A DNA stretch of 64,000 nt, from the NCBI GenBank assembly GCA_018267825.1, contig JAFDXR010000010.1, positions 1-64,000 of the forward strand, given 5' to 3'. A program made the position numbers and the translations under genes. The notes below the pieces were generated by a model. That model saw only the letters and a program-made list of their open reading frames with translations, had not been told where the DNA came from and ran no database searches. How positions within the stretch are numbered: position 1 is the first letter of the stretch; each line of letters begins with the position of its first letter. Source of the stretch: Bacteroidota bacterium (lineage in GTDB: Bacteria; Bacteroidota; Bacteroidia; B-17B0; Aurantibacillaceae). Below are positions 35,264-44,044 of the stretch, one piece after another.

Positions 35264-35812
35264 ATGTCAGCAGTAAAAAAAATCAAAACAGCAGCCCCTT
35301 ATTTAAGAGTAATTAAAGGAGGTAAATCAAATCCATTAAACAACATCGTAGATAACACATGGATATTTATTCATGCAGCATTGTGGTGCAATAATGAGTT
35401 CTCCGGAAAAGAAGAAGCACAATTTCAGAACTTAATTGCAGAACATTATAATACGCATAAAAATCCGACAAAGGTTTTTGAAGAGATCATCGAGCGTGTG
35501 TGTCTCGCAAAACGCTATGTAAGTCGTAAGCGTGGACGTTATCTTTCAAAACCAATTGATTGGTTAAATCTACATTACCACAAAGGTTTAACAGGCACAG
35601 AAGGTTGGTATCAAGAGGTGTGTCTACAACGCATAACAGTTCCTGAATACAATAAAGGAATAACTCTTCTTGCAAAAGCGATCACCAAATACTTACAAGA
35701 ACCAACCATCAAAACGATTGTAACATATCGTAAAAAGTTAATTGCAGAAAGGCAGTTCGACCTTCTACAAATATTCAACAACAGTATTATCAATTTTCAA
35801 ATCAACAATTAA
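35264..35812 (+). CDS. 182-residue phage-operon early protein
   Basis: No family recognised. The N-terminus is basic (MSAVKKIKTAAPYLRVIKGG) and the body helical with several arginine-lysine clusters (VSRKRGRYLSK), suggesting nucleic-acid contact. It follows the phased repeats and promoter P1 after an A-rich leader of about 50 bases, so it is probably the first gene of this transcript, and is followed by the second small HTH gene after three bases. A replication or regulatory role is inferred from position only. Confidence 0.65.
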   Translation: MSAVKKIKTAAPYLRVIKGGKSNPLNNIVDNTWIFIHAALWCNNEFSGKEEAQFQNLIAEHYNTHKNPTKVFEEIIERVCLAKRYVSRKRGRYLSKPIDWLNLHYHKGLTGTEGWYQEVCLQRITVPEYNKGITLLAKAITKYLQEPTIKTIVTYRKKLIAERQFDLLQIFNNSIINFQINN

Positions 35813-35815
35813 GTA

Positions 35816-36025
35816 ATGGAGAATTCAGAAAAAGTAACAATAGAACTAAAGCCTTACCTGACAAAAGAACTAATCAAATTCTATCAGGTAACCTACCCAA
35901 CATTCGCTAAATGGATGAAAGGTATTGAGGATAAAGTTGGAAAAAGAGTCGGAGCATATTGGTCTGTTAAGCAAGTCGAAATAATATTTAAGGAATTAGG
36001 TATGCCAAAGACCTATTCTTTTTAA
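35816..36025 (+). CDS. small helix-turn-helix protein, paralogue 2
   Basis: 69 residues: LTKELIKFYQVTYPTFAKWM aligns with the helix-turn-helix of the protein at 34624, and GIEDKVGKRVGAYWSVKQVE aligns with its second half. The two probably arose by duplication and may bind related sites as opposing regulators. Confidence 0.75.
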   Translation: MENSEKVTIELKPYLTKELIKFYQVTYPTFAKWMKGIEDKVGKRVGAYWSVKQVEIIFKELGMPKTYSF

Positions 36026-36082
36026 AGAAAATTAAAATGATTTAAAAAGATTAAAAGCCTTTCAAAAAAAATTTTCAAATCA

Positions 36083-36114
36083 GGAAAGCGACTCAGACAA
36101 GTGATTCACCTTTG
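36083..36114 (+). promoter_or_regulatory. element-specific promoter P2
   Basis: GGAAAG (36083-36088), an 18-base spacer and CACCTTTG (36107-36114) repeat the arrangement of P1. The A-rich leader of the first structural gene follows. Confidence 0.6.
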
Positions 36115-36154
36115 TGCCGTGATGGATGAACAACAACTAAAAAAAGAAAAACAG

Positions 36155-36349
36155 ATGTCAGAAATTAAACACAACCACCAAGCGCAAGATGGAACAGGAA
36201 GTATGCTCTTAACGGCAAGTATCCTTTTCGCAAACATCGATTACTCAGGACTCGCAGACTACGCAATAAAAGCTTTTGTAGGTGGTGCAATTTGGATGGC
36301 TTTTAAAGTAGGCGGAGAATATTTCAGCAACAAGATCAAGAAAAAGTAA
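36155..36349 (+). CDS. small single-pass membrane protein
   Basis: 64 residues from ATG 36155 (A-rich leader). An upstream in-frame ATG at 36122 lies only 7 bases after the -7-like box of P2, so it is disfavoured. Histidine-rich N-terminus, then a hydrophobic region (SMLLTASILFANIDYSGLADYAIKAFVGGAIWMAF) and a KIKKK tail. It opens the structural operon; a virion membrane or holin-like role is possible. Confidence 0.65.
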   Translation: MSEIKHNHQAQDGTGSMLLTASILFANIDYSGLADYAIKAFVGGAIWMAFKVGGEYFSNKIKKK

Positions 36350-36850
36350 ATGGCAAGCATTAAAAAAATACTGTTGAGTTTAGGCATAGGAGGAGGCTTG
36401 GTAGCAGGGGGAGCGTATCTGTGGAGATTGAATAAGACCTCGGTGAACCTGGAGATTGTTCCGACAGCGAAATTGCACAAAGTGGATTTGCAGGGTGTGG
36501 TTATCAGAGTAGATGTGCAATTGAAAAATCCAACCCGGACTGGATTAAAGCTGAAGTTCCCTTTTATTAAGCTCTTATCGAAAGGGAGCAGCATAGGAAG
36601 TTCGCAATCTGTCAATCAGGACATAGCACTTCCTGCATTCGGAGAGGCAAAGTTTGAAGCGATAATGTTACGCATTCCAATGTTCAGCCTCCTCTCTACT
36701 GCCAAAGATTTACTGCAAGCAGTAAAAAACGGTGAAGCTTTTCAGATCGGTGTAACGACCATGACAACAATTGACTTGGGTTGGAAAAAAGTTCCTTATG
36801 AAAAAACAGATGAAGTACAGTTAATCGGAGCAAAGAATGGAAGCAACTAA
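36350..36850 (+). CDS. membrane-anchored beta-rich protein (LEA-like domain)
   Basis: 166 residues. An N-terminal anchor rich in glycine (ILLSLGIGGGLVAGGAYLW) is followed by a beta-sandwich resembling LEA14/WHy domains (VDLQGVVIRVDVQLKNPTRTGLKLKFPFIKLL). It starts directly after the previous stop and overlaps the next gene by 14 bases. Similar glycine-rich single anchors occur in several other products of this operon, fitting proteins of an internal viral membrane. Confidence 0.68.
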   Translation: MASIKKILLSLGIGGGLVAGGAYLWRLNKTSVNLEIVPTAKLHKVDLQGVVIRVDVQLKNPTRTGLKLKFPFIKLLSKGSSIGSSQSVNQDIALPAFGEAKFEAIMLRIPMFSLLSTAKDLLQAVKNGEAFQIGVTTMTTIDLGWKKVPYEKTDEVQLIGAKNGSN

Positions 36851-38531
36851 AAAACGAAAGATAAAAAGCGGTGAAGAATATGACCACTTGTTTCCGAGGC
36901 CACTCTTCCTTGATCCAACAATCAAGAAGGGAGCAACGGTAACAGACACGGTGCGATTCATTCCGCAGGTAGTGCGAGAGACTTTGTTTCAAACTGCGAA
37001 GATTGCTCCGCTTCTGAAAGGAAAGAATGTGTACGAAACCTGCCGTAATATTTGGGAGTTTGTTTACCAACACATCGCATATAAAAAAGATGCTGATGGT
37101 CGTGAACAAATACGAAGTCCGGCAAGAGGATGGCACGACAGGCATCATGGAATAGACTGCGATTGTTATACGGTGTTTATCAGTAGCATATTGAGCAACT
37201 TAAAAATAAAGCACAAGCTACGAATCACAAAATACAGAGAGGATCACTTTCAGCATATCTATCCAATAGTGCCAACGGCAGGAGGAACTTACATCACGGT
37301 CGATTGTGTGGTAGACCGATTTAATTACGAAGAACCATACTCAGAAAAACAAGATACAAACATGGACTTAGAATATTTAAATGGCGTACCCAGCACAAAC
37401 AATGTAGATGTGCAAGACCTAATGGGTTGGGAAGAGTTAGAGGGAGGCGATTTGGGAAAAATTAAACTCTTCAAAAAAATGAGTCAGCCTCCCGGAGCAG
37501 ATAACAGCGGAAAGAAAGGTGGAAAATTAAAGAACCTTATTCATAAGGGGCTTCACTTGACCAATCGTGCAAACCCTGCGACAGCCCTTATTCGTGCAGG
37601 GGTATTAGTAAGCATGAAACTTAACCTATTCAAAGTTGCTTCACGATTAAAGTATTCATACTTGACAAATGAACAGGCGAAGCAAAAAGAAATTGACATG
37701 AGTAAGTTCGACCGCTTAATCAAAGTGCGTGAGAAACTTGAGAAGATTTTTTACGATGCCGGTGGTAAACCTGAAAATCTAAAGAAAGCAATCTTAACAG
37801 GTAAAGGAAACAAGAATCACGATGTAAGTGGATTAGGATATATCGTAGACGACATGAGTGGTTTGGATGAAGGTACTTCGACAAGCTTACTACTTGGAAA
37901 CGAAATGTATCACGATGAGAACTTCAACGGATTTGGAGAACTCGGTTCAGCTACAGCAGCAGCAGCTTCCATAACAGCAGCATCAGGAATCATCGGTGCA
38001 ATTGCAGGACTACTAAAAGGGATCGGAAACATTTTCCCAAAGAAAAACAAAGAAGGAAAAGACTTTGAAAATCCTGAATCACAAGCAGGAGATGGAACAT
38101 CGGCTGAAGAAGTATCTCAAGGAGCTACAAATGTAAAAATCACAAACAGCGACACAGGAGAATCGACAACAACCACAAGCAGTTCAGGAGGTGGTGGAGA
38201 ATCAGGTGGTGACGGAGGAGGAAGCGGAGATAATTCAAAAGCGATGATGCGAACAGCGAATACTTCCGACAGCACATCCGACAGCGGCTCAGGATCAGGT
38301 GGAGATAAGCCTGCCGGATTTTGGGAGAAAAATAAAAAGTGGTTGAAACCAACTGCCATCGGAGTAACAGGAATTGGATTGCTTTTCCTTGGATACAAAA
38401 TGATGAACAAACCAAAACCACCTGCACCCACTCCTGCTGTCTCAGGACAATTGAAAGGTTTAACAAAACGAAGGAAAAAAAGGAAAGGAGGAAACAAAGG
38501 AAAGAAGAAGCAAGCAGTAGCATATATGTAA
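36837..38531 (+). CDS. transglutaminase-like cysteine peptidase fold protein
   Basis: 564 residues. The N-terminal 180 residues match the transglutaminase-like fold: GIDCDCYTVF carries the cysteine near 106, HFQHIYPIV the histidine near 139 and YITVDCVVD the aspartate. A hydrophobic alanine/glycine segment lies near 380-400, a serine/glycine linker at 430-480 and one membrane segment near 515-535, then a strongly basic tail. It may process virion proteins or act on the cell envelope at entry. Family members appear in phage structural clusters. The catalytic triad looks intact, but substrate is unknown. Confidence 0.72.
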   Translation: MEATKKRKIKSGEEYDHLFPRPLFLDPTIKKGATVTDTVRFIPQVVRETLFQTAKIAPLLKGKNVYETCRNIWEFVYQHIAYKKDADGREQIRSPARGWHDRHHGIDCDCYTVFISSILSNLKIKHKLRITKYREDHFQHIYPIVPTAGGTYITVDCVVDRFNYEEPYSEKQDTNMDLEYLNGVPSTNNVDVQDLMGWEELEGGDLGKIKLFKKMSQPPGADNSGKKGGKLKNLIHKGLHLTNRANPATALIRAGVLVSMKLNLFKVASRLKYSYLTNEQAKQKEIDMSKFDRLIKVREKLEKIFYDAGGKPENLKKAILTGKGNKNHDVSGLGYIVDDMSGLDEGTSTSLLLGNEMYHDENFNGFGELGSATAAAASITAASGIIGAIAGLLKGIGNIFPKKNKEGKDFENPESQAGDGTSAEEVSQGATNVKITNSDTGESTTTTSSSGGGGESGGDGGGSGDNSKAMMRTANTSDSTSDSGSGSGGDKPAGFWEKNKKWLKPTAIGVTGIGLLFLGYKMMNKPKPPAPTPAVSGQLKGLTKRRKKRKGGNKGKKKQAVAYM

Positions 38532-38558
38532 AAGAACAAACGAATAAAAAGAAAGAAA

Positions 38559-39188
38559 ATGGCAAAAAGTAAAAACAGTTATCAGAAAGCAGCACTTAGA
38601 AAAGAACTTAACGGTACAGCTGAAGGAAGCACCGGAGAGAAAGTAAAAGATGCGGCCACCGAATTAGGAAAGGACATTGTGGTTGGCGTAATCGGAGGAG
38701 GCGTTGCAGGAGCTGTGTTGGGAAGATTGTCGTTCGTGGTTGGAGCAGCAGTTACAGGAGTTGGTCACTACGCTAAAAACAGACTCGCATCAGCTCTTGG
38801 TGTTGGGATGATGGCTTCGGGAACATATCAAGCCATGTCCGGAATGAACGGCAAGCCTGCATCGGGGTTGAATGGTGTAAAGGAGCGATTACTCGCATTC
38901 AAAGACGATATGAAAAAACGAATCTTCCTTGACAAAGTTTTGAAGGCAAAGGAAAAGAAAGAAGAAAAAACTGATGAGGGTACAAATGGTCTCGGTCAAG
39001 TGCAATACTTCGTCTATCCGAATTCCGAAGAGTCAATGGGAGCCTTGGACATGAGCGAACTGGACAAAATCCAAAAGCAAATCCAAAACAGCGCAATGAA
39101 CTTTAATCAAGTTAACGGAGTCGAAGACGACCTGTTGAACGGTGAAGAAGAAGTAGGTACAGTAGATGCCTCAGATAAAATCTACTAA
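38559..39188 (+). CDS. glycine-zipper membrane protein
   Basis: 209 residues. The region IVVGVIGGGVAGAVLGRLSFVVGAAVTGVG (split here at residues about 40-70) is a glycine-zipper membrane segment, followed by an amphipathic helix and an acidic tail rich in DE. No family recognised. It lies immediately before the probable capsid gene and is a candidate virion membrane protein. Confidence 0.65.
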   Translation: MAKSKNSYQKAALRKELNGTAEGSTGEKVKDAATELGKDIVVGVIGGGVAGAVLGRLSFVVGAAVTGVGHYAKNRLASALGVGMMASGTYQAMSGMNGKPASGLNGVKERLLAFKDDMKKRIFLDKVLKAKEKKEEKTDEGTNGLGQVQYFVYPNSEESMGALDMSELDKIQKQIQNSAMNFNQVNGVEDDLLNGEEEVGTVDASDKIY

Positions 39189-39244
39189 ACAAAATCAAAC
39201 ATCCATCACACAAAAAATAAGTTAAACAATTAAAAACAAAAAGT

Positions 39245-39964
39245 ATGTTAGAAATTTTAGACGGTACAGAAGAGTACAACAATGCCGGAGCGTTATTGGG
39301 ATTAGATGGCGCAGAAGGAGAAGAACTGTTGGGCGCACTCCGCAGAATGAACCCTGTGGCTCGTCAACGTGCGATCAATAAATTGGCGAGTCCAGGAGCA
39401 GCGAGCAAAGGTTCTCGTGCAGAAATGGAGAAGCACTTCCGTGAGTTGCCACCTCACATTAAATCAGCGTTGGCAAAGGGAGATTTGCGTTTAGCGGATA
39501 CAATCATCTACTCCATCAAACCTGTGAATTCAAAAACAATCAAGTTATTTGAGACACAGGATGTGAAAGAAGTTGGTTTGCGTAACATCAGCAACGCCAA
39601 GTTGCCAAAGAACCAAGCTCTGTTGGTAAGCGGAATCTTTTTGTTGGCATCGATTCCTGCGGATAACACCACAGACAAAATCATCGGTTCAAAATTCGTT
39701 CAATTGGAAGATTTCCCTGCAATCGCAAACGGTGAATTCAGTTTGAAAGCAAACAAGAAGATCATCGTTCCGGAAACAAGCATCGCTGCATTCAAAACGC
39801 AGAATATGCACGCACTTCCGTTGGGATATTTCAAGTTGGCAAACCCACGTTTGATTCACGATGATATCTTGGTTGAGTTTACTGTGGAGTTAGGCTCAAT
39901 GGAAGGTCTTGATCCAAAAACCCAACTGTATGTTGGATTACACGGAACTATCACTACTCCTTAA
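39245..39964 (+). CDS. probable major capsid protein
   Basis: 239 residues. The first 85 residues are helical (LGALRRMNPVARQRAINKL), the rest is beta-rich (ALLVSGIFLLASIPAD, LIHDDILVEFTVELG) with a jelly-roll-like strand pattern. It has a 56-base A-rich leader and is followed by a perfect hairpin terminator that lies inside an otherwise continuous operon, an arrangement expected for a highly produced structural protein. No HK97-type signature is visible. The capsid call is an inference from context; fold (single or double jelly roll) must be tested by structure prediction. Confidence 0.5.
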   Translation: MLEILDGTEEYNNAGALLGLDGAEGEELLGALRRMNPVARQRAINKLASPGAASKGSRAEMEKHFRELPPHIKSALAKGDLRLADTIIYSIKPVNSKTIKLFETQDVKEVGLRNISNAKLPKNQALLVSGIFLLASIPADNTTDKIIGSKFVQLEDFPAIANGEFSLKANKKIIVPETSIAAFKTQNMHALPLGYFKLANPRLIHDDILVEFTVELGSMEGLDPKTQLYVGLHGTITTP

Positions 39965-39977
39965 TCATTAACCTAAT

Positions 39978-40003
39978 GCCGGGAGATTACTCTCCCGGCT
40001 TTT
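39978..40003 (+). terminator. internal terminator after the capsid candidate
   Basis: GCCGGGAGA and TCTCCCGGC form a perfect nine-base-pair stem with a TTAC loop, followed by TTTTAAAA. Partial termination here would raise the dose of the upstream gene. Confidence 0.85.
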
Positions 40004-40015
40004 AAAAACAATACC

Positions 40016-40399
40016 ATGTTAAAAGCAGTAAAGAAAAGATTTGACATAAAAATAACTCAGGCAAACTCCACCGTGAGCGACACTTTTGAGTTAGAGAAGA
40101 ACATTGTGAAAGTGCATGGTGTGTTGGTTACATCAGATAAGGACGATTTACTCTATTACAGAGGAACACAAAAAATTGAGATCAACAAAGAAGAGTTTTT
40201 TCCGGACAACTATGAAAGCAAATTGTTGATGTCAGGAATTAACGTAACACCAAAACAACGCTACTACGATATTGGCGGTGTTGCACCGGGTAACGGCAGA
40301 GTTCAATTAACCTACAAGGACTTGGACGATGGCAGAACGGTGTTTACCCCATACAGAGTGAGTTTGTATCTCGATTGCGAAATGGAGGATGAGTTATGA
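40016..40399 (+). CDS. small beta-rich structural protein candidate
   Basis: 127 residues dominated by short strands (KRFDIKITQANSTVSDTF, YRVSLYLDCEMED). No family recognised. It overlaps the next gene by four bases. Similar overall pattern to the following 181-residue protein suggests both are minor capsid or vertex proteins. Confidence 0.6.
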   Translation: MLKAVKKRFDIKITQANSTVSDTFELEKNIVKVHGVLVTSDKDDLLYYRGTQKIEINKEEFFPDNYESKLLMSGINVTPKQRYYDIGGVAPGNGRVQLTYKDLDDGRTVFTPYRVSLYLDCEMEDEL

Positions 40400-40941
40400 T
40401 GAAAGAGCAAGTGATAATAACCAAGGTAAATATAAAGCTTCAGGGGGAACGGAAGCACTTCCAAATAAAATTGCCTAAAGACACCAAGTATATTATCGGT
40501 GTAGAGTACGGTGGAAGATTGCTTACCAAATCGGATGGGCCTGTTGTTCAACCTGCACCCAAAGAAGCACCAAAGGTAGAAGCAATACAGGATGTTCTTG
40601 TGCATTTGGTGGCTACAAGTAGTGGTAAGGAATCGAGAACGCTGTTCAAAAGAAACCAATTGATTGGCGAGTTGAAATTGCAAAGTTGTGAAGAAGCAAA
40701 TTGGTTTTATGCAGCGGATGTATTTGCAAACGATGCAAACCTTGACTACGCAGATTATTCAAAGTCAGGATTCCCGATTAATGATTTTACGCACGGCAAT
40801 AAAAAAACTGAAGAGATCGTGAAGGTGGATGCCGAGTCAACAATCATTCAAGGATGGTACTTAGATGCTCTTGGTAAATCTCAAAAAATGGACATCCAGT
40901 ACGAAGTAACGGTTTATGTATGGATTAATGTGGAGGAATAA
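40396..40941 (+). CDS. beta-rich structural protein candidate
   Basis: 181 residues. Strand-rich N- and C-termini (VIITKVNIKLQGERKHFQI; YEVTVYVWINVEE) around a proline/valine linker. Shares the strand-dominated look of the preceding 127-residue product. No known domain; minor capsid or vertex protein is a guess from position after the capsid candidate. Confidence 0.58.
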   Translation: MMKEQVIITKVNIKLQGERKHFQIKLPKDTKYIIGVEYGGRLLTKSDGPVVQPAPKEAPKVEAIQDVLVHLVATSSGKESRTLFKRNQLIGELKLQSCEEANWFYAADVFANDANLDYADYSKSGFPINDFTHGNKKTEEIVKVDAESTIIQGWYLDALGKSQKMDIQYEVTVYVWINVEE

Positions 40942-40944
40942 AAA

Positions 40945-41277
40945 ATGACAATAAACCTTGCCTTAGAATACATCCCACGCAGGATGCAGGAATTGGGATA
41001 CAAGCAGGATTACTATATCCGATTCCGTCACTTGGTTTTACAACCAAATGAAGAACAAACCATTGATGCATTCAATCAGTTCTATTACCTCGTTGAAGAG
41101 GCCGAAAACGTGAGAGTGGAAAGTGAAACGGGAATTTTCGACCTGAGCGAAAAGAACGCAAATGAAATGCAGTATGAGCATCAAAGCAAAATACAGATCA
41201 CTAATTATTTATCCGGTATTAATCACTTGCGATTCATCCAAGTAATACCAAAACACAAAATCAAAAAAGAAAAGTAA
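40945..41277 (+). CDS. 110-residue structural protein candidate
   Basis: Begins MTINLALEYIPRRMQELGY and continues with strands (YYIRFRHLVLQPNEEQTI). No family recognised. Overlaps the next gene by one base in the structural operon. Confidence 0.55.
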   Translation: MTINLALEYIPRRMQELGYKQDYYIRFRHLVLQPNEEQTIDAFNQFYYLVEEAENVRVESETGIFDLSEKNANEMQYEHQSKIQITNYLSGINHLRFIQVIPKHKIKKEK

Positions 41278-42149
41278 TGCAACATACCAATCCATACAAT
41301 GACGTGAAACTGTCGCAATTTAAAATGTGGCTTCACGACATGAACGACAAAGGCGAAGGGAAATATTTTGAGGTGTATGTGGACGATGTAAAAGTTGTAC
41401 CGAGAACAAACAGAATAGAGTCTCTTGATGACCACAAGGTGTATCTCGATGATACCACCGAGACAGTAAAGGTATTCACTTATAATACCGAGAACTCTAA
41501 TCGCTATCAACAGTTCACTTTCTACATGGAAAAGAAAAAGAACAGTGAATTGCCGATACAAACGCAAACACCAATTCAACAAGGGCTTTCCGGTATTGAG
41601 TTGGAAAACAAAATAAACGAGCGTTTGATGCAGACATTGTCTGTTGAAAGAGAACGATGGCAAACGGATCTCCTTAAGAGAGATTACGAAACCTGCAAGA
41701 AGAAGCTCACAGAAGCGGAGGATTACATTGATGAGTTAGAGGAAAAACTCAATGTGTACAAAAGTAAGAAGTTACACTTGGGTGATGTGAATCTTGGAGA
41801 AGTAGCTTCCATCATTGTTGAAGGGATGGTAAAACGTAATCCGCATTGGGTTGCTAAACTTCCGGGTGGTGATGCGCTTGCTGGCTTGATTGCTAAAGAA
41901 GCAACAGAAGATGGTAAAGCCGAGGTAATTGAAAGTGAAGTGGTCTTCAAAAAGAAAAGTCCGAGTGAAGAAGGAATGAGCGAAGAAGTGAAAGCACAAC
42001 TTGGTTTCTTAAAGCAACTTGAGACACACTTTACACAGGAGCAACTTGATAAAATCATGAACATTTTACAAGCCTTTGTAGAAGAGCCGAAACACATCGA
42101 AACAGTATTTGACCTTTTAGAAATTAAAAAAGAAGATGAAAAAGTTTAG
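41277..42149 (+). CDS. coiled-coil structural protein
   Basis: 290 residues. An N-terminal beta-rich domain (about 1-90) is followed by a charged coiled coil (about 108-165: RERWQTDLLKRDYETCKKKL, YIDELEEKLNVY) and a helical C-terminus. This is the layout of a trimeric fibre or spike, or of a scaffold protein. No family recognised. Overlaps the 60-residue gene by 14 bases. Confidence 0.62.
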   Translation: MQHTNPYNDVKLSQFKMWLHDMNDKGEGKYFEVYVDDVKVVPRTNRIESLDDHKVYLDDTTETVKVFTYNTENSNRYQQFTFYMEKKKNSELPIQTQTPIQQGLSGIELENKINERLMQTLSVERERWQTDLLKRDYETCKKKLTEAEDYIDELEEKLNVYKSKKLHLGDVNLGEVASIIVEGMVKRNPHWVAKLPGGDALAGLIAKEATEDGKAEVIESEVVFKKKSPSEEGMSEEVKAQLGFLKQLETHFTQEQLDKIMNILQAFVEEPKHIETVFDLLEIKKEDEKV

Positions 42150-42318
42150 TTACGAAATAACCATCGAAGCGGCTACTGAAGCAGAAGCCGACTCAAAAAT
42201 GAAAGCGTTAACAACGATAGCAAAGAAGCTTAACACGAAAGAGATTGTGAAGTTGGCTGACATCGTTCAAAACGATCCAGTAAAAACTGCATTAGCAAAA
42301 AAAGCATTAGGAGTTTAA
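42136..42318 (+). CDS. 60-residue helical protein
   Basis: Sequence MKKFSYEITIEAATEAEADS then helices rich in alanine and lysine. No family recognised. Placed between the coiled-coil protein and the annexin-like protein, one base before the latter. Confidence 0.55.
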   Translation: MKKFSYEITIEAATEAEADSKMKALTTIAKKLNTKEIVKLADIVQNDPVKTALAKKALGV

Positions 42319-42319
42319 G

Positions 42320-42997
42320 ATGAAAAAGGATACCACCAATAATGATTTAACATTGAAGGAGAAGCTTCTCTATTCCTTAATAGGATTAGGGATCGTGGGC
42401 GGTGGTATTTTCTTTGGGAGAAAATTTGTGATTAAAAGTGTTGCCAATCGTGAAGAGAAAAAATCCTTTGAAGATGGTACACCTGCAACCTACGCCAAAC
42501 AATTGAAGATGGCATTTGATAATGACGGATGGTGGGGAACAGATACCGAAAAAGTAAGAAGCACGTTAAGGGAAATACCAAGTAAGCAGGTTTTTCTCCA
42601 AGTCCAGGAGTCCTACAAAAAACTATACAACTCAAACTTAATTACTGATCTAAGTGATGAGCTACAAACTACCGAGTACAATGAGATGTTGCAAATCATC
42701 GCACAGAAGCCCGATAAAACAGGTGGCAAACCACCATCAGCTGTAAACAGTTATGTCGGATGGGCAAAGCGATTAAAGGCAGCATTTGATAAAAGTTACG
42801 GCTTTTTGCCCGGTACGGATGAAGACGCAATAAAAGCGGTGTTCAATGAAATGCCAACACAAAAGGCATTTGTGATTACAGGCGTGGCCTATCAAAAGCT
42901 ATATGGAAGCAATATGATGACCGACCTAAAGGGAGAGTTGGAAATGTGGGAATACAATGACTACATGAAAATAATACTATCAAAACCAAAGGGATAA
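42320..42997 (+). CDS. membrane-anchored protein with two annexin-like repeats
   Basis: 225 residues. One glycine-rich anchor (LIGLGIVGGGIFFG, about 17-35) precedes two tandem repeats at about 57-131 and 147-223. Repeat 2 reads PGTDEDAIKAVF...YQKLYGSNMMTDLKGEL and repeat 1 WGTDTEKVRSTL...YKKLYNSNLITDLSDEL. The G-T-D, the tyrosine/leucine core and the acidic D-L-x-x-E-L about 38 residues after GT match the annexin repeat with its calcium-binding endonexin motif. Annexins bind membranes; here a role in attaching to a viral or host membrane is plausible. The annexin call is from motif comparison only. Confidence 0.68.
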   Translation: MKKDTTNNDLTLKEKLLYSLIGLGIVGGGIFFGRKFVIKSVANREEKKSFEDGTPATYAKQLKMAFDNDGWWGTDTEKVRSTLREIPSKQVFLQVQESYKKLYNSNLITDLSDELQTTEYNEMLQIIAQKPDKTGGKPPSAVNSYVGWAKRLKAAFDKSYGFLPGTDEDAIKAVFNEMPTQKAFVITGVAYQKLYGSNMMTDLKGELEMWEYNDYMKIILSKPKG

Positions 42998-43611
42998 TGG
43001 AAAAGACAACACACAACAAAAGAAAAACGATCCTGATTGGACTGAGCGTATTAGGAACTGGAGTCGCAGGTTTCTTGGGATGGAACTATTGGAGAAATAA
43101 GAAAAAAGCAAATCAGGAAAGTGCAGATGCACCGACTGAGTCAGCAAGTTTCAATATTCCAACAACAAGGAACGATGATTTTCCTCTAAAAAGAGGAAGT
43201 AAAGGAAACCGAGTAAGTCAACTTCAAAATGCACTGGTGAAGAAGTACGGTGCGAGCATACTGCCTAAATATGGTGTGGATGGAATGTTCGGAAAAGAAG
43301 TGGAAGCAGCTTTAGTGAGGGCTAAACTACCAACCACTATTAACGAGACAACCTACAACACTTTTGTTGGCGGACAAGGCTTTGCCGGATTAATAAAACA
43401 TGGTGAAGAAGTCGTTTCAATTGAAGAATGTGAAATCTACAAGGTGAAGGGAAAACTGACCATGAAGATACCAAAGCACATCATTCTTGGAGTGAAGGAG
43501 TTTACTCATCAAGGTTGGATTTATTTCATTCCTAAAAACAGTACGGAACTATTCAGGGTGAGAAAAGAGAAAGTGAAATCCTTTAAAGAATTTAAAAATG
43601 AAAAATCTTAG
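42997..43611 (+). CDS. membrane protein with peptidoglycan-binding domain
   Basis: 204 residues. A single anchor (KTILIGLSVLGTGVAGFLGW) is followed by a PG_binding_1 domain: LKRGSKGNRVSQLQNALVKKY and GVDGMFGKEVEAAL at about 65-110. The remainder may be an SH3-like fold. It should tether a virion or cell membrane to peptidoglycan, or guide a lysin. It precedes the amidase gene with 14 bases of overlap. Confidence 0.8.
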   Translation: MEKTTHNKRKTILIGLSVLGTGVAGFLGWNYWRNKKKANQESADAPTESASFNIPTTRNDDFPLKRGSKGNRVSQLQNALVKKYGASILPKYGVDGMFGKEVEAALVRAKLPTTINETTYNTFVGGQGFAGLIKHGEEVVSIEECEIYKVKGKLTMKIPKHIILGVKEFTHQGWIYFIPKNSTELFRVRKEKVKSFKEFKNEKS

Positions 43612-44044
43612 AAACATTAAATATATCGTGGTGCATTGCACCGCTACTCCACCTACCACAACTGTAGAGTCTATCAAACGCTACTGGAAAGAGCAACGTG
43701 GTTGGGGAGATACTCCCGGCTATCATTACTTGATCCAACGCCAAGGTAATATCCTTCAGTTGTTGGATGAGAGTAAGAATAGTAACGGTGTTTATGCTCA
43801 CAACTCTAACTGCATCAACATTGCCTACATCGGTGGCGTTGACAAGGACAACAAGCAGGTAGACAACAGAAGCGATGCACAAAAGCATTCCATGTTTGAT
43901 TTGATAGTTTCTCTGACAGAGAAGTATCCTCAAGCACAGGTGTTGGGACATCGCGATTTCCCTGATGTGCATAAAGCTTGCCCAAGCTTTGATGTAAAGA
44001 AGTGGTTGAGTGAGTATGAACCCGATTTAGGAAATGCCACATAA
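43598..44044 (+). CDS. N-acetylmuramoyl-L-alanine amidase
   Basis: 148 residues of the Amidase_2/PGRP fold. KYIVVHCTATPP holds the first zinc histidine, PGYHYLIQRQGNILQL is the conserved second motif, and VLGHRDFPDVHKACPSFDV supplies the second histidine and cysteine ligands. It cleaves the amide between N-acetylmuramic acid and L-alanine, releasing phage or aiding entry. Overlaps the next gene by one base. Confidence 0.92.
   Translation: MKNLRNIKYIVVHCTATPPTTTVESIKRYWKEQRGWGDTPGYHYLIQRQGNILQLLDESKNSNGVYAHNSNCINIAYIGGVDKDNKQVDNRSDAQKHSMFDLIVSLTEKYPQAQVLGHRDFPDVHKACPSFDVKKWLSEYEPDLGNAT

Noticed and set aside
38117-38595. Minus-strand ORFs inside the transglutaminase-like gene
   Set aside because: They mirror the serine/glycine and lysine-rich low-complexity coding sequence of the plus strand and show proline/phenylalanine-rich shadow composition.
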